10,884 bases of DNA from Cylindrodendrum hubeiense (GCA_014621425.1 JAANBB010000779.1:1-10884), one strand, 5' to 3'. Positions 1 to 9,284 are shown, counted from the first letter of the stretch. Notes: generated from the sequence alone by a model not told the origin. A program made the numbers and translations.

Positions 1-1
1 C

Positions 2-2919
2 CTCGTCCGCGTCCCGGCCCCGGGGGCCCCCTCTGAGGCCATGGGTGCCGCCAGCGATGACGAGGGCGACGGCTTCGCCGATGACCAGGTGCCCCGCGGG
101 TCCAGGATCCCCGATACCGCCAACATCTCTCGGGTCGAGGATCGAATTGGTATGCTGGTCCAGGACCATTTTGAGTCGTTCATCGAGAAGTGAGTCTCTC
201 CAGCCTCCACAGCCTCAGCTTGTCCAAAGCTCCCAAGATCCCCCTGTCCAACTAACCATTCGCCCACCTATACAGCTTCATCGAAGATCCCCTCTCCTCA
301 GGCGCACCTACCTCCAGCGCCGTCACCACCGACAAGTACTACGTGGCCCAGATCAAGGGCATGAAGCACCTGTCGCTCTCCACCTTCTACCTCGACTACA
401 AGCACCTCGCCTCCTGGGAGAACGGCAGTTTGGCCGATGGTGTTATGCGCCAGTACTACCGCTTCCTCCCCTTCCTCACTGCCGCTCTCCACAACATGAT
501 CGCCAAGTATGAGCCCCAATACTTCCGCGAGCATCGACAGCCCACGGCCTCGAGCAACTTGACCACCTCGGCCGCCAGCCACGTGGGCTCCGCCAGCCAG
601 TCCGAGTCGTCGCACCGCAAGAACGAGAACCAGCAGACCGACAAGCTCTTCTCCATCGCCTTCTACAACCTGCCCCTCGTCTCCAGGGTGCGTGCTCTGC
701 GAGCCGCCAACATCGGCCAGCTCCTCTCCATCTCCGGTACCGTCACCCGAACCTCCGAAGTCCGCCCCGAGTTGTCGCTGGCCACCTTCGTCTGCGAAGC
801 CTGCCGTACCGTCGTCCCCAACGTCGAGCAGACCTTCCGATACACCGAGCCCACACAATGTCCCAACAACACCTGCCAGAACCGCCTGGCCTGGCAACTC
901 GATATTCGCCACAGCACCTTTGTCGATTGGCAAAAGGTCCGCATCCAGGAGAACAGCTCCGAGATCCCCACCGGCAGCATGCCCCGCACCATGGATGTCA
1001 TTCTCCGCGGTGAGATTGTCGACCGAGCCAAGGCAGGCGAGAAGTGCATCTTCACCGGCGCCTTGATTGTCGTCCCCGATGTCAGCCAGATGGGTCTCCC
1101 CGGTCTGCGACCAACCGCCATTCGCGATGACCGCAATGCGCCTCGTGGAGCCGATGCTGGTGGTACTGGAGTCAGCGGTCTCAAGGCACTGGGTGTTCGC
1201 GACTTGACCTACCGCCTGGCCTTCCTAGCCTGCATGGTTGCCCCTGATACCACTTCTTCCGGCCAGTCTGCCGCGAGTGGTGCGGCTGACATCGTCAACG
1301 CCTTGACCCAGGGCAACGTCACTGAGGGAGGCGAGTCTATCGAGGGTGCCCAGGCTGCAGTTCTGTCTTCCATGAACCCTTCCGAGATCGAAGACCTCCG
1401 AGCCATGGTTCACGGTGACCACATCTACTCCCGCCTTGTCCAGTCCATCGCCCCTATGGTGTATGGCCACGAAGTCATCAAGAAGGGTCTTCTCCTTCAG
1501 CTCATGTCCGGTGTCCACAAGACTACCCCTGAGGGCATGCAGCTTCGAGGAGACATCAACATTTGCATTGTAGGCGATCCTTCAACCTCCAAGTCTCAGT
1601 TCCTCAAGTACGTCTGCTCGTTTGCGCCCCGCGCTGTGTACACCAGTGGTAAGGCCTCGTCCGCTGCTGGTCTCACTGCGGCTGTGGTCAAGGACGAGGA
1701 GACGGGTGAGTTCACCATCGAGGCCGGTGCTCTCATGCTGGCAGACAACGGCATCTGCGCCATCGATGAGTTCGACAAGATGGACATTGTCGACCAGGTC
1801 GCTATCCACGAAGCCATGGAGCAGCAGACCATCTCGATCGCCAAGGCCGGTATTCAGGCCACACTCAACGCCAGAACCAGTATTCTGGCTGCTGCCAACC
1901 CCGTCGCCGGCCGCTACAACCGCAAGACCACCCTCCGTGCCAACATCAACATGTCCGCCCCCATCATGTCCCGTTTCGATCTCTTCTTTGTCGTCCTCGA
2001 CGAGTGCAACGAGCAGGTCGACCGCCATCTTGCCGAGCACATTGTCAGCATCCATCAGTTCCGAGACGAGGCCGTCGAGCCCGAGTTCAGCACTGAGCAG
2101 CTCCAGCGGTACATTCGCTTCGCCAAGACGTTCCGACCCGAGTTCAGCGATGAGGCCAAGGAAGTCCTCGTTGAGAAGTACAAGGAGCTTCGTGCCGACG
2201 ATGCTCAAGGCGGCGTGGGCAAGAACTCTTACCGAATCACGGTGCGTCAGCTCGAGAGTATGATCCGTCTGTCCGAGGCCATCGCCAAGGTGAACTGCAC
2301 TGAGGACATCGGCCCCGAAATGGTCGTCGAGGCCTCCAACCTCCTCCGCCAGAGTATCATCTCCGTCGAGCACGATGACGTTGAGATGGACGAGGAGACC
2401 CAGGAGGACAGCGAGACGCTCCTCCGAGCTGCCTCAGCCGCGGCCTCGGCCGGCCGCGACCAAGAGGGTGATGCGGAAATGGCAGAGGAGGAGCAGCGCG
2501 CTGATGGCTCGGTGGCTCCCGAGAAACGCAAGCACACCATTACGTATGACAACTACATCAAGATGGTCAACATGTTCGTCCAGCGCGTCAACGACGATGA
2601 GAGTGGCACCGGCGAGGGCATCAACGGCGAAAACCTCGTCAACTGGTTCCTCGAGCAGAAGGAGGATGAGCTCGAGGGCGAGGACGATTACCACCGTGAA
2701 AAGGGGCTCGCCAACATGGTGCTCAAGAAGATGGTCAAGGTAAGCCACTAGACCCAACCAGCACAGCAAATAACACAATACTAACATGTCTTCCAGGAAA
2801 ACATTCTCATGGCTCTCCGTGGCGACGGCTCCACCGACGACGTCGCCGAGAGCAGCTCTGCGGTGTCCGCCAATGTCGTGTATGTCCTGCACCCCAACTG
2901 CGCGATAGAGGAGTACTAG
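2..2919 (+). CDS. MCM6: MCM6, replicative DNA helicase subunit (5' partial)
   Basis: Subunit of the hexameric MCM2-7 helicase, which is loaded at origins and unwinds DNA in the nucleus. Exons are 2-189, 276-2739 and 2797-2919 (stop TAG 2917-2919); together they encode 924 visible residues in one frame. Visible residues: N-terminal domain about 64-390, with a C-x2-C-x18-C-x4-C zinc site (C236, C239, C258, C263). The ATPase core has Walker A GDPSTSKSQ (496-504, Lys502), Walker B ICAIDEFDKM (556-565) and arginine finger SRFD (628-631). An acidic linker (about 761-812) and a C-terminal winged-helix region (about 815-905) follow. The zinc spacing and the stretch RIQENSSEIPTGSMPRTMDV mark MCM6 rather than another MCM. 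A Ser-rich insert lies at about 152-185. The frame is open to the left edge, so the true start is probably outside; ATG 41 is a possible but less likely start. The length is close to what I recall for fungal MCM6 (about 890-1,020). Confidence 0.97.
190..275 (+). other. MCM6 intron 1
   Basis: This 86-bp intron has donor GTGAGT (190-195), branch point CTAAC (252-256) and acceptor TACAG ending at 275. Removing it joins ...FESFIE to N-FIEDPLSS in one open frame; the Asn codon is split AA/C. Confidence 0.93.
2740..2796 (+). other. MCM6 intron 2
   Basis: This 57-bp, phase-0 intron has donor GTAAGC, branch point CTAAC (2781-2785) and acceptor TTCCAG. Read-through would stop at TAG within the intron after KVSH. 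Splicing instead gives KKMVK-ENILMALRG and the VVYVLHPNCAIEEY C-terminus, which looks like a normal fungal MCM6 tail. Confidence 0.95.
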
Positions 2920-3918
2920 GCCGGTAGCCTTGAGCCTACGTGATCCGGCGCGACGAGCGGTGATGGCAATAATCCTAGCCCGACGCGGCCGACGTCTAAT
3001 GTGGGTGTTGAAAGTTGAAACGAGAGTAATGAACATGCAACGGTCACGAGCTGTCTGGGACCATGGAGAGCGGCGTTCTGGAGTCAGTGGGAAATATCAC
3101 GGGGCATTTTGATGTCTGTTTCTGTCCTTCGATAGAGTTGCTCGAAGCTATGTTGAAGAAGCTTTGGTAAAGATGGTTGGACGGTGGATGGTGGATAGAT
3201 GTATCTGTAGAACCAATGGAGGTTCCGTAGGTGATGAATATGATGAATCGATAGCAACACCCCAGAAGAGCAGGTTTTGCATTTCGCCCAACTAGACCTT
3301 GTTACCTCAAGCGACTTTACTTCACATGACATAGCCAACATCACGAGGCAAAAAAACAACCATGGTTTGAAACGTTCCGCGTACTTTGTTTGTGGTTGTC
3401 AGCGCATTAACTATCTTCAACAGCATCAGGCTGGCCCTCTCTCCCATCATCATCATCCATTCTCCCGAAAGTGTGTCCAGTTCCGGTTGCAAGTTCCAAA
3501 AGTGCCTCCCTGGCTCCCCCACGGTTGTTCCAGAAACATTGACCGTCAGTAGGTCATCATTTCAGAGAAGGTCAAACCAAGCAAAAGCCAAGGCACCTTT
3601 CCTTAAAGATTCGTCATCGTCGGTTGATAATCCCCTCCTCCTCTTCCCGCAAGTTAGGGGGGATGGTGGCCGTGCGACTTCGTTTCGTTATTGTTCGTTC
3701 GTTCCAAGAATCGATTAGATCTTCAAAAGGGTCTCCTCCCCGCTCAAAAAGGGTTCGTGGCCCTTTTCTTTCTGTTGTTTCTCACGCCGCCAGCTCGATC
3801 GAGTAAGAGTAAAGTAGCTCGACAAGTTGGGGCCGAGAGGACGTGTTGCGGAGGGGGAGGAAGTCAAGAGGTTCGCAAAGAATAGGGGAAATTAAAAACA
3901 AGAAACAATGGTAGAGAA
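2920..3918. other. MCM6 3' flank / convergent intergenic region
   Basis: About 1 kb with no convincing gene. ORFs here are short, lack intron or family support and look like chance. It contains the MCM6 3' UTR, a (CAT)4 run at 3445-3456, a tandem GGTGGAT pair at 3183-3196 and a pyrimidine-rich stretch at about 3730-3785. The last could be a promoter tract for the small ORF that follows, but could equally be plain intergenic DNA. I see no clear poly(A) signal. Confidence 0.6.
3725..3767. repeat. AAAAGGG direct pair plus inverted copy
   Basis: AAAAGGG occurs at 3725-3731 and 3747-3753. Its reverse complement CCCTTTT lies at 3761-3767, so the second and third copies can form a 7-bp stem with a 7-nt loop (3754-3760). 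It lies about 140-180 bp upstream of a candidate small ORF. No function is known, and the arrangement may be chance. Confidence 0.45.
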
Positions 3919-4098
3919 ATGCTCTCAAAGCGTCGCAAGCCCAAGCCTATTGCAGAACCCAAAAACGGGCTGTCGCAAACCCGCGATGCCAAATACGTCA
4001 TGGAATACACGCACGCTCCAAAGTTGTACACGCTCGCCACAGACTCTTCCGAGGCGAGCAGCCTCCCGGGCGCCAAGATCGGCGCAAAGGATTGTTGA
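3919..4098 (+). CDS. Candidate small ORF, 59 residues, unknown
   Basis: An ATG-to-TGA frame encodes 59 residues, beginning MLSKRRKPKPIAEP and ending AKIGAKDC. I recognise no family. It has a basic N-terminus, one cysteine at the C-terminal end, and no signal peptide or membrane segment. By my count 41 of 59 third codon positions are G or C, a bias similar to real genes here and better than the overlapping frame. Against it: a second ATG at 3908 opens a different frame (87 codons, to 4171) and has the stronger start context (A at -3, G at +4), so scanning ribosomes might start there first. A TAG at 3883 closes the frame upstream. It lies between two convergent genes. It may be a real small gene, a relic, or chance. 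Confidence 0.3.
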   Translation: MLSKRRKPKPIAEPKNGLSQTRDAKYVMEYTHAPKLYTLATDSSEASSLPGAKIGAKDC

Positions 4099-4111
4099 CA
4101 GTGAGGGTTGC

Positions 4112-4132
4112 TCCCACATGTTGTATGTGGGA
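4112..4132. other. Perfect 8-bp inverted repeat (hairpin)
   Basis: TCCCACAT (4112-4119) and ATGTGGGA (4125-4132) flank the 5-nt loop GTTGT, making a perfect stem-loop on either strand. It starts 14 nt after the stop of the candidate small ORF and lies about 125-145 nt past the stop of the minus-strand gene, so it could sit in the 3' UTR of either. A palindromic protein-binding site is another possibility. Confidence 0.6.
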
Positions 4133-4256
4133 CAGGGATCTGAGCACCATGAAGATGCATCAGATGGTTAGATTGGATAGACAGAGTGCTCTGCTAATAT
4201 TATGTAGAATCGCTCAAGTTGACACCGCATCCAACGTCGGCATCTCGACGTATTGT

Positions 4257-7200
4257 TTAGGTTGACAGCGACGGGGGTGTCGCTGGGGCACGAGTCCAGT
4301 TATCGGATCCTCGGCTGCGATAGCTACCGCGGCTACCACGACCAGAGGATGATAGAACGGCATGCTCGCCACGAGGGCTCGAGGCCTCTCTCTTGCCTCC
4401 TCGGCGTTCATGTCCCGTTCCACGGTGTCGCGGTCCCGCCCGGGTATGTGAGCCTCGTCCACCGCGAGTTGCGGAGAAAGGGACAGTAACGATCTTTGGC
4501 TCGACCATGCCGGGGAACTGGATCCTCATAGCATTGCCCCCACCAACGACCTCAGCAGGGAAGTAGTAAGGCTCCATGATGGCTGACTGGATCAGAAATC
4601 TCTTTGGCAGAGGCTTCGTTTGCGCCAGCGCCGGCTGCCATGCTGCCTCAGGGGCCTTGTGCGGAAGTCTAATCTGCGGGAGGGAACCCATTTCCTGCTC
4701 CTCGAAGCACTCCTCGGCCATGGGCTTCGTAATGAGGACCCGCTGGTTGGCAACAGGTCGTGCATTTCGGGGGGCTCTGGGGAGGGAAACCGTGGCAGAG
4801 TCTGGGTGAGTGGCATGGTCTAACGCGCTCTTACTCGCGGGATCCACGCCAATCGACTTCTGCGGCGGAGATTTTGCTCCGTTCAGGAGGCTGTTGATTC
4901 GGCTCTGCCACTTCTCTTGAGTAGCCTCGCCAGCGGAGAGAGGGACACGGTTAGGGCTAACAGGGCCTCGGGGGTCCTTGAAGGGAGGCGGGTTAGCCCA
5001 GCCAAATGATGTCCGAGGCTGCGATGGCTGAGAACCGGACATGGCAGGAGGCAGCTTCACGATCGGCTGAGGCTTAGGCAGAGAGACGTGAGGGCGCATC
5101 ACATCACCCTCGTACACCGGGTGTCCCTCCATTGTGGGAGGTGGTGGGGTGGGAGACTTGGATCGCGCGTCAACGGGAGCAGAGCTCTCGTTTCGGATAT
5201 CCCTCGACGGGAAGAACCGCGATGAGCGGCTTGAAGGGCCTGTTCCATTGCCACCAGTAGGTAGGGGGGCGGCGTTGGTACCGCCGACTCCAATAATTCC
5301 GGCATTGGCACCTGACGGGAGCTCATCCTGAGGAGGGACAGAGGCGTTTGTGCCTCCAACTCCAATGATGCCGTCATGTGCACCAGGGGGAATACCACCC
5401 CTGCTAGGTGGGTTCTTGGCGATATCATCTCCAGGACCCCTCCAAGTACCAGGTCGGTGTGCCTGGGTGTCAGGTGGGCCAGAGGACCGTCGAGTGCCAT
5501 CACCAGGAGCATGAACTGGGCGCCAGGTCTCCTTGATTGCGGGTTGAGCATCCTCAATTGTCAGGCCTCGTTCGGCAAGCTGGCGTTCTCGCTCAGCCCT
5601 CTCGGCTATTCTCGCAGCGCTCATCTTCTTGTCGTTATCGGACACCGATGCCACCCACTTGCTCGCAAGATCTGAGCCAGTAGCGCCAGCGGCACCAGCG
5701 CCGCCATAGCGCGGGACCCGGGATCCGATGGGTGGAGGAGGCTGTGGTCGGCCTTGAGAGGATCCTTGTCGCGATGAGCCTGGGGGTGCAATCGGCGACG
5801 GTCCCTTGCCCTGCGCAGGGGCACTGCCGTCAGTAGGGAGGCGTCCAATGTCGGTATAGAAGGTTCCGTTCCCAAGACCCCGGTCATTGTTAGGGGAGCC
5901 CCAGACATTGCGGGAAGACGGTTGGGCTGCTGCATTCCACGTGGAAGAGGCGAATCGCTCCTGTCGCGATGCCGAGGCAGCACCCCATAGATCAGCAGGC
6001 TTTGCCTCTTGACTCTGGGAAACACGCCTATTAGAGGCCGTGTTGTTAGAGGGAGGAGTGGTCTTGGTTTCTGGAGATGTCTCCTCCTGAGATGGTGCGG
6101 CGTCCTTGTCGCCGTCTTGTTGGGGCTGTGCAGGAGCCTCGGAAGAGGGCACACTGGCATCCCGCTGCTGAATATGTGTCGGTTGGGAGGAGTCATCCTG
6201 TTTCGGCGTGCTCTCCTTCTTGTCCGTCTTCTTCTCAGGGGCAGGTCCTAACGCTTCCAGTTTCTTCTGAATGCGTTCCCGGCGTTCGGCCTCTTCACGA
6301 GCCTCCTCCTCTTGGCGTCTCTTTCTGGCAAGTTCGTTCCGCTCTCGCATCAACTTCTTCTGATACTCAACTTCGTCCACCACAGGTAGGACTGGGGGAG
6401 GAGGGCCCGAAACTGCCTCCGGAGGGGGTCCAGCTTCATGAGGGGTTGCAAAAGCTGTACGGGGAGATGCACGTGGCATCCATCCCGACTGTCTCGGAGG
6501 GCCGTGGGCTGAAACGGAAAGGTTACCTGGAGATACCGGACTATCAACGGAGCCTGCAAAGGACGTCCGGCGAGCGGCACCCAGAAGCTCAGGGGGGGGC
6601 ATTGATCCTTCGTTACCCTTACCCATCCGCATGAATGACCCGCTTCCGCCGCTCACATTGGAAGAACCTCGTCTTCTACCGAAGGGAACCTCTTGAGAAA
6701 CCCTGTTGGTTTGGAATGCCCCAGATGGTTCTGCCGCCGGGTATTCCGAAGGTGGACGCTGCAGTAGTGACGGATGCCTGGGATGTTGCTCCATGCGCAT
6801 GGAGCCTCGACGATCAGGAGCAGGCTCATAACGCCCAGAGTGAGAGTTATAGAGTTCTCTATTGCCATGAGAGCCCTCCCTCCAAGCAGATCGGTTAAAG
6901 TCGTCGGCAGCAATCTCCTTGGGGGGAGGAGTCATGCCCTTCAGATGCGAGTACTCCTTGTATGGCCCACGGACGAGTTGGGCATGCTCGGTGGCGGGGG
7001 ATGCCTTCTCCACGGGAGGAAGAGTTGCCCAGGGGGACTTGACGGGAGCGGGTGGTGCGGGAGGTTTGGCAACAAGGGTCGGCTTGTCCAGGGAACCACT
7101 TTTCAGGATAAGGCCCTTGCCAGATGCAAGGCCGCTCGATTTCGCGAGGGGGGATCCAACAGAGATGGGCGGAGCTGGGGACCTAGGCTTCTCGGGTGCC

Positions 7201-8318
7201 CTGCCCTTGGAGGCAACAGAACCGTTGTCCGATGGAGGGCCGGGAACAGAGGCAGGGACGTGGATGTGGGCGTGGGCGGGCTCGGGTGTGGGATGCTCGT
7301 CAGGATGCGGTAGAGTAGTCTTGGTACCATCACCCCAAGTGATGGCATCGGGGGCCCAGTCCTCGTCGTCATCATCGATATCGGCCCATTTGTTCTGTCC
7401 TGCGGCATCCTCTTCCTCTAGGCGACTAGCCATATGAATACCATACTTCTTGAGTTCCTCATCGGTAAACTTCTTAGGTTCCGGGACCGGGGGGGCTAGA
7501 AAATTCAAGTCAGCAAGACTGGATTCGACAAGCCCGAATGTCTAACATACGGCGGTTTTTGTTCCAGACGGCACTCGCATCAGGTGCAGAGCCAGGTTTT
7601 CCTCCGTTCGCAGCCGACAGCCGAGGAGAGGAGTCGCGAGCGCTGCTACCAGTTTTGGCTACCAGTCGGGGTCGAGACGAGAGAGTTGCCGAGCCGGTGG
7701 GAGGGGTGCTGGACCCAGTAGGCGGTTTATCGGTGGCGGTAGCGGAGGCGCTGCCAGCACTTGCCTTGGCTGCGAGGAAGGTTCTGTTTACAGAGACAGA
7801 CTTGAAAGTAGCAGGCTTCTTGACCGAGGAGCCTGTGCGGCCGTGTCCCTTGTCGTCATCTTTGCTCTTTGCATCGGCCCTCGAAGCTTCCGTGTCGGAA
7901 CCTCCACTCGTGCTAACATCGGCGGAATGAATCTGGTCGTCGACACTAGTGACGCGTTTGTTCTCGATGTCGTCGATGCTAGGAGTAGCATTCACAGATG
8001 AACGGTCGGGGTAGACATTGTGGGCGTCGAGTGGCTGTATAGCCTTGGAGCAGTCGCATGGTTAGCAAATGTGCAGCTCGGAAAGGAAGCTAGCCTCGTC
8101 GGAAAGCAGCCCGGCCAGTGAGGCGACGGAGCTCAAACAAAACATCCAAGAACCCAATAAGAGCCTTGAGATGCACTATGAAGGGCGAAGCAGGGAAGGG
8201 AGGATGCGAGAGGCGATGGCGGGGACATGACTGGGGATGCAGCAGGCAAACTCACGAGCTGGGGTTCGGAGGCAGGGGCATCGACGGCTCTGTCAACGGC
8301 AGCCTCTGTTGCCATCAT
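4257..8318 (-). CDS. Uncharacterised 1,261-residue disordered protein with coiled coil and RG-rich tail
   Basis: Exons on the minus strand are 8318-8256, 8034-7551 and 7495-4257 (stop TAA 4259-4257). They sum to 3,786 nt, 1,262 codons with stop, in one frame. I do not recognise a named family. In order: Ser/Thr/Pro-rich N-terminus; KKPATFKSVSVNRTFLAAK within exon 2; AVWNKNRP at the second splice junction (Pro183); FTDEELKKYGIHMASRL (192-208); the acidic WADIDDDDEDWAPDAITW motif (219-236); a long Pro/Ser-rich stretch; a charged Glu/Arg/Lys coiled coil (about 556-598); GIIGVGGTNA twice (891-900, 915-924); a conserved-looking block with QSAIMEPYYFPAEVV; and an RGG/RG-rich segment (1193-1249). 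No signal peptide or membrane helix is seen. RG repeats with low complexity suggest RNA or RNP binding, which is inference. The start is ATG 8318 or the adjacent ATG 8315; the second has the better context (A at -3, G at +4). Confidence 0.87.
5271..5372 (-). repeat. Internal 24-residue repeat, two copies of GIIGVGGTNA
   Basis: Within the uncharacterised gene, the ten-residue core GIIGVGGTNA is encoded at 5372-5343 and again at 5300-5271, a 72-nt period. Each copy is preceded by a related P-(P/S)-G-A stretch. The cores are identical in protein, but six of ten codons differ, all synonymously. Confidence 0.9.
7496..7550 (-). other. Intron 2 of the uncharacterised minus-strand gene
   Basis: This 55-bp intron has donor GTATGT, branch point CTGAC (complement of 7509-7513) and acceptor TTCTAG. 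It splits the Pro183 codon C/CC and fuses AVWNKNR to PPPVPEPKKF. Without splicing the upstream frame ends at a stop within a few codons. Confidence 0.92.
8035..8255 (-). other. Intron 1 of the uncharacterised minus-strand gene
   Basis: This 221-bp, phase-0 intron has donor GTGAGT directly after codon 21 (...SEPQL), branch point GCTAAC (complement of 8061-8066) and acceptor TATACAG. The downstream frame has no ATG before an in-frame stop at 8064-8062, so an upstream exon is needed; ATG 8318 supplies it in phase. It is clearly longer than the other introns here and could hold regulatory sequence. Confidence 0.82.
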
Positions 8319-9149
8319 ACGTCGTGAATATGCGCCGTTTCGTAGGGGGGAGTAGCCAAAAGAACCCTCGTAGACTGGTCACCGGCTTGGTCGCGTGAGA
8401 GTCTTTGCTGTTCCTGCGCTAAGAGGCTCGAAGGAGATCCAGGGGTGTGGATGGAATCGTTTGCGCCGCGGGGCGGGGAGGGAGTTCGCTGGCTGCAGGA
8501 GAAGGGCGAGACGAGAAAACCGGAGCGGCAGAGGGAGAGGGGCTCGCGTGATGGGAAGCTGTTCGCAGCGGGACGGAGGAGGGCGTCGTCTAGATGAGGG
8601 AGCCGATCGATCGTCGGAGAGGCGCGGAAGCCGTGGGTTTGGTGGCGAGGGCAAAAGGAATGAGGTTGTGAGGTGTGAGGTGAGGTAAGGAAGGTGGTTT
8701 CGAGGTACCGGAATTACTGCGGCTGACTGGCCTTGGTGGTGATGAGGAAGGCCCAGGCCGCGCAGCAGAGCCCAAAGCCGACGTCCTCCACAGAGGGAGC
8801 CGCCTGATTCGGGACTAGCGTGGCAAAAGGGACGGGGTACGTGGTTGGGCAGGGGTGCTTCGTACCGCAGGTACCTCCCCAATTTCTCGCCTCCAGCCGG
8901 CCGAATGACTGCGTCGGCGGAGGGACCCCAGGTAGGTACCTGACGGTCGCTGTCGAGGACAACGCGGGTGCTTGGGTGTCGTTGTTAGCGGGCAGTTAGC
9001 CACCCGACCCGCCTGATCAGGGCGGCCTAGCGCCTGGCTGCAGTGGCCGCCCCCCTGAGGACACAACACGCTTTGGCTGCTGAGCCACCACCGTTTGCTG
9101 CGCCGGAAGCTTGACGGGTACCTACCTACCCGACAGCTTGGATACACCT
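8319..9149 (-). promoter_or_regulatory. ATG-free leader/promoter region of the minus-strand gene
   Basis: These 831 nt upstream of the minus-strand start contain no ATG on the minus strand, while the plus strand has seven. The minus strand is pyrimidine-rich, especially at 8460-8700, as in many fungal core promoters and leaders. This fits a long 5' UTR kept free of upstream starts, plus the core promoter. Open frames here on the minus strand use only non-ATG starts and I do not call them genes. The transcription start cannot be placed by eye. Confidence 0.55.
8666..8696 (-). repeat. CCTCAC short tandem-like repeats
   Basis: On the minus strand this stretch is a string of CCTCAC/CCTCACA units (plus strand GTGAGG), part of the pyrimidine-rich leader. 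It could be a low-complexity promoter element or a pyrimidine-tract protein site. No stronger claim is possible. Confidence 0.5.
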
Positions 9150-9284
9150 CATCACCAGCACTCCATCATCGCAAAACACCCACTTCAACCGGGCCAGGGT
9201 CCAAGCATGCAGATCTGACAAGACTGTTCGGGTAACAAACAGGCTAATCTTGTTGTTGCTTATAATTGCCAAGGACAGGTACCT
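8704..9284. repeat. Cluster of five GGTACC palindromes
   Basis: GGTACC occurs at 8704-8709, 8870-8875, 8935-8940, 9117-9122 and 9279-9284. Three sit in extended versions: AGGTACCT, GGTAGGTACCT and GGGTACCTACCTACCC. Similar TAGGTACCT-type words are, from my recollection, common in Sordariomycete intergenic DNA. They may be regulatory or just a genome-wide low-complexity word. Confidence 0.6.

Noticed and set aside
41..43. ATG 41 as the MCM6 start codon
   Set aside because: The frame stays open to the left edge with plausible protein sequence, and fungal MCM6 proteins usually have a longer N-terminus, so I treat the gene as 5' partial. It is not excluded.
298..933. Long minus-strand frames antisense to MCM6 (also 1582-2373)
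   Set aside because: These are shadows of the C-ending codon bias of MCM6, with Gly/Val/Leu-rich chance protein and no support.
1..2919. MCM5 as the identity of the helicase gene
   Set aside because: The zinc-site spacing C-x2-C-x18-C-x4-C, the RIQENSSEIPTGSMPRTMDV stretch and the C-terminal winged-helix region match MCM6 instead.
3231..3247. GTGATGA and ATGATGA words resembling a snoRNA C box
   Set aside because: No CTGA D box is found in the next 100 nt and there is no flanking stem, so a C/D snoRNA is not supported.
7952..7957. ACGCGT, the MluI cell-cycle box sequence used for replication genes in yeast
   Set aside because: It lies inside coding exon 2 of the minus-strand gene and is far from the MCM6 promoter, which is outside the window.
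8379..8882. Minus-strand 167-codon frame rich in Pro, Arg and Leu
   Set aside because: It has no ATG start. The composition is what a pyrimidine-rich leader gives in any frame, and there is no recognisable domain.
8714..8962. Minus-strand frame of 82 codons ending with a hydrophobic stretch (VGFGLCCAAWAFLITT)
   Set aside because: It has no ATG at all (it opens at TTG), no splice-supported upstream exon, and lies in the ATG-free leader region.
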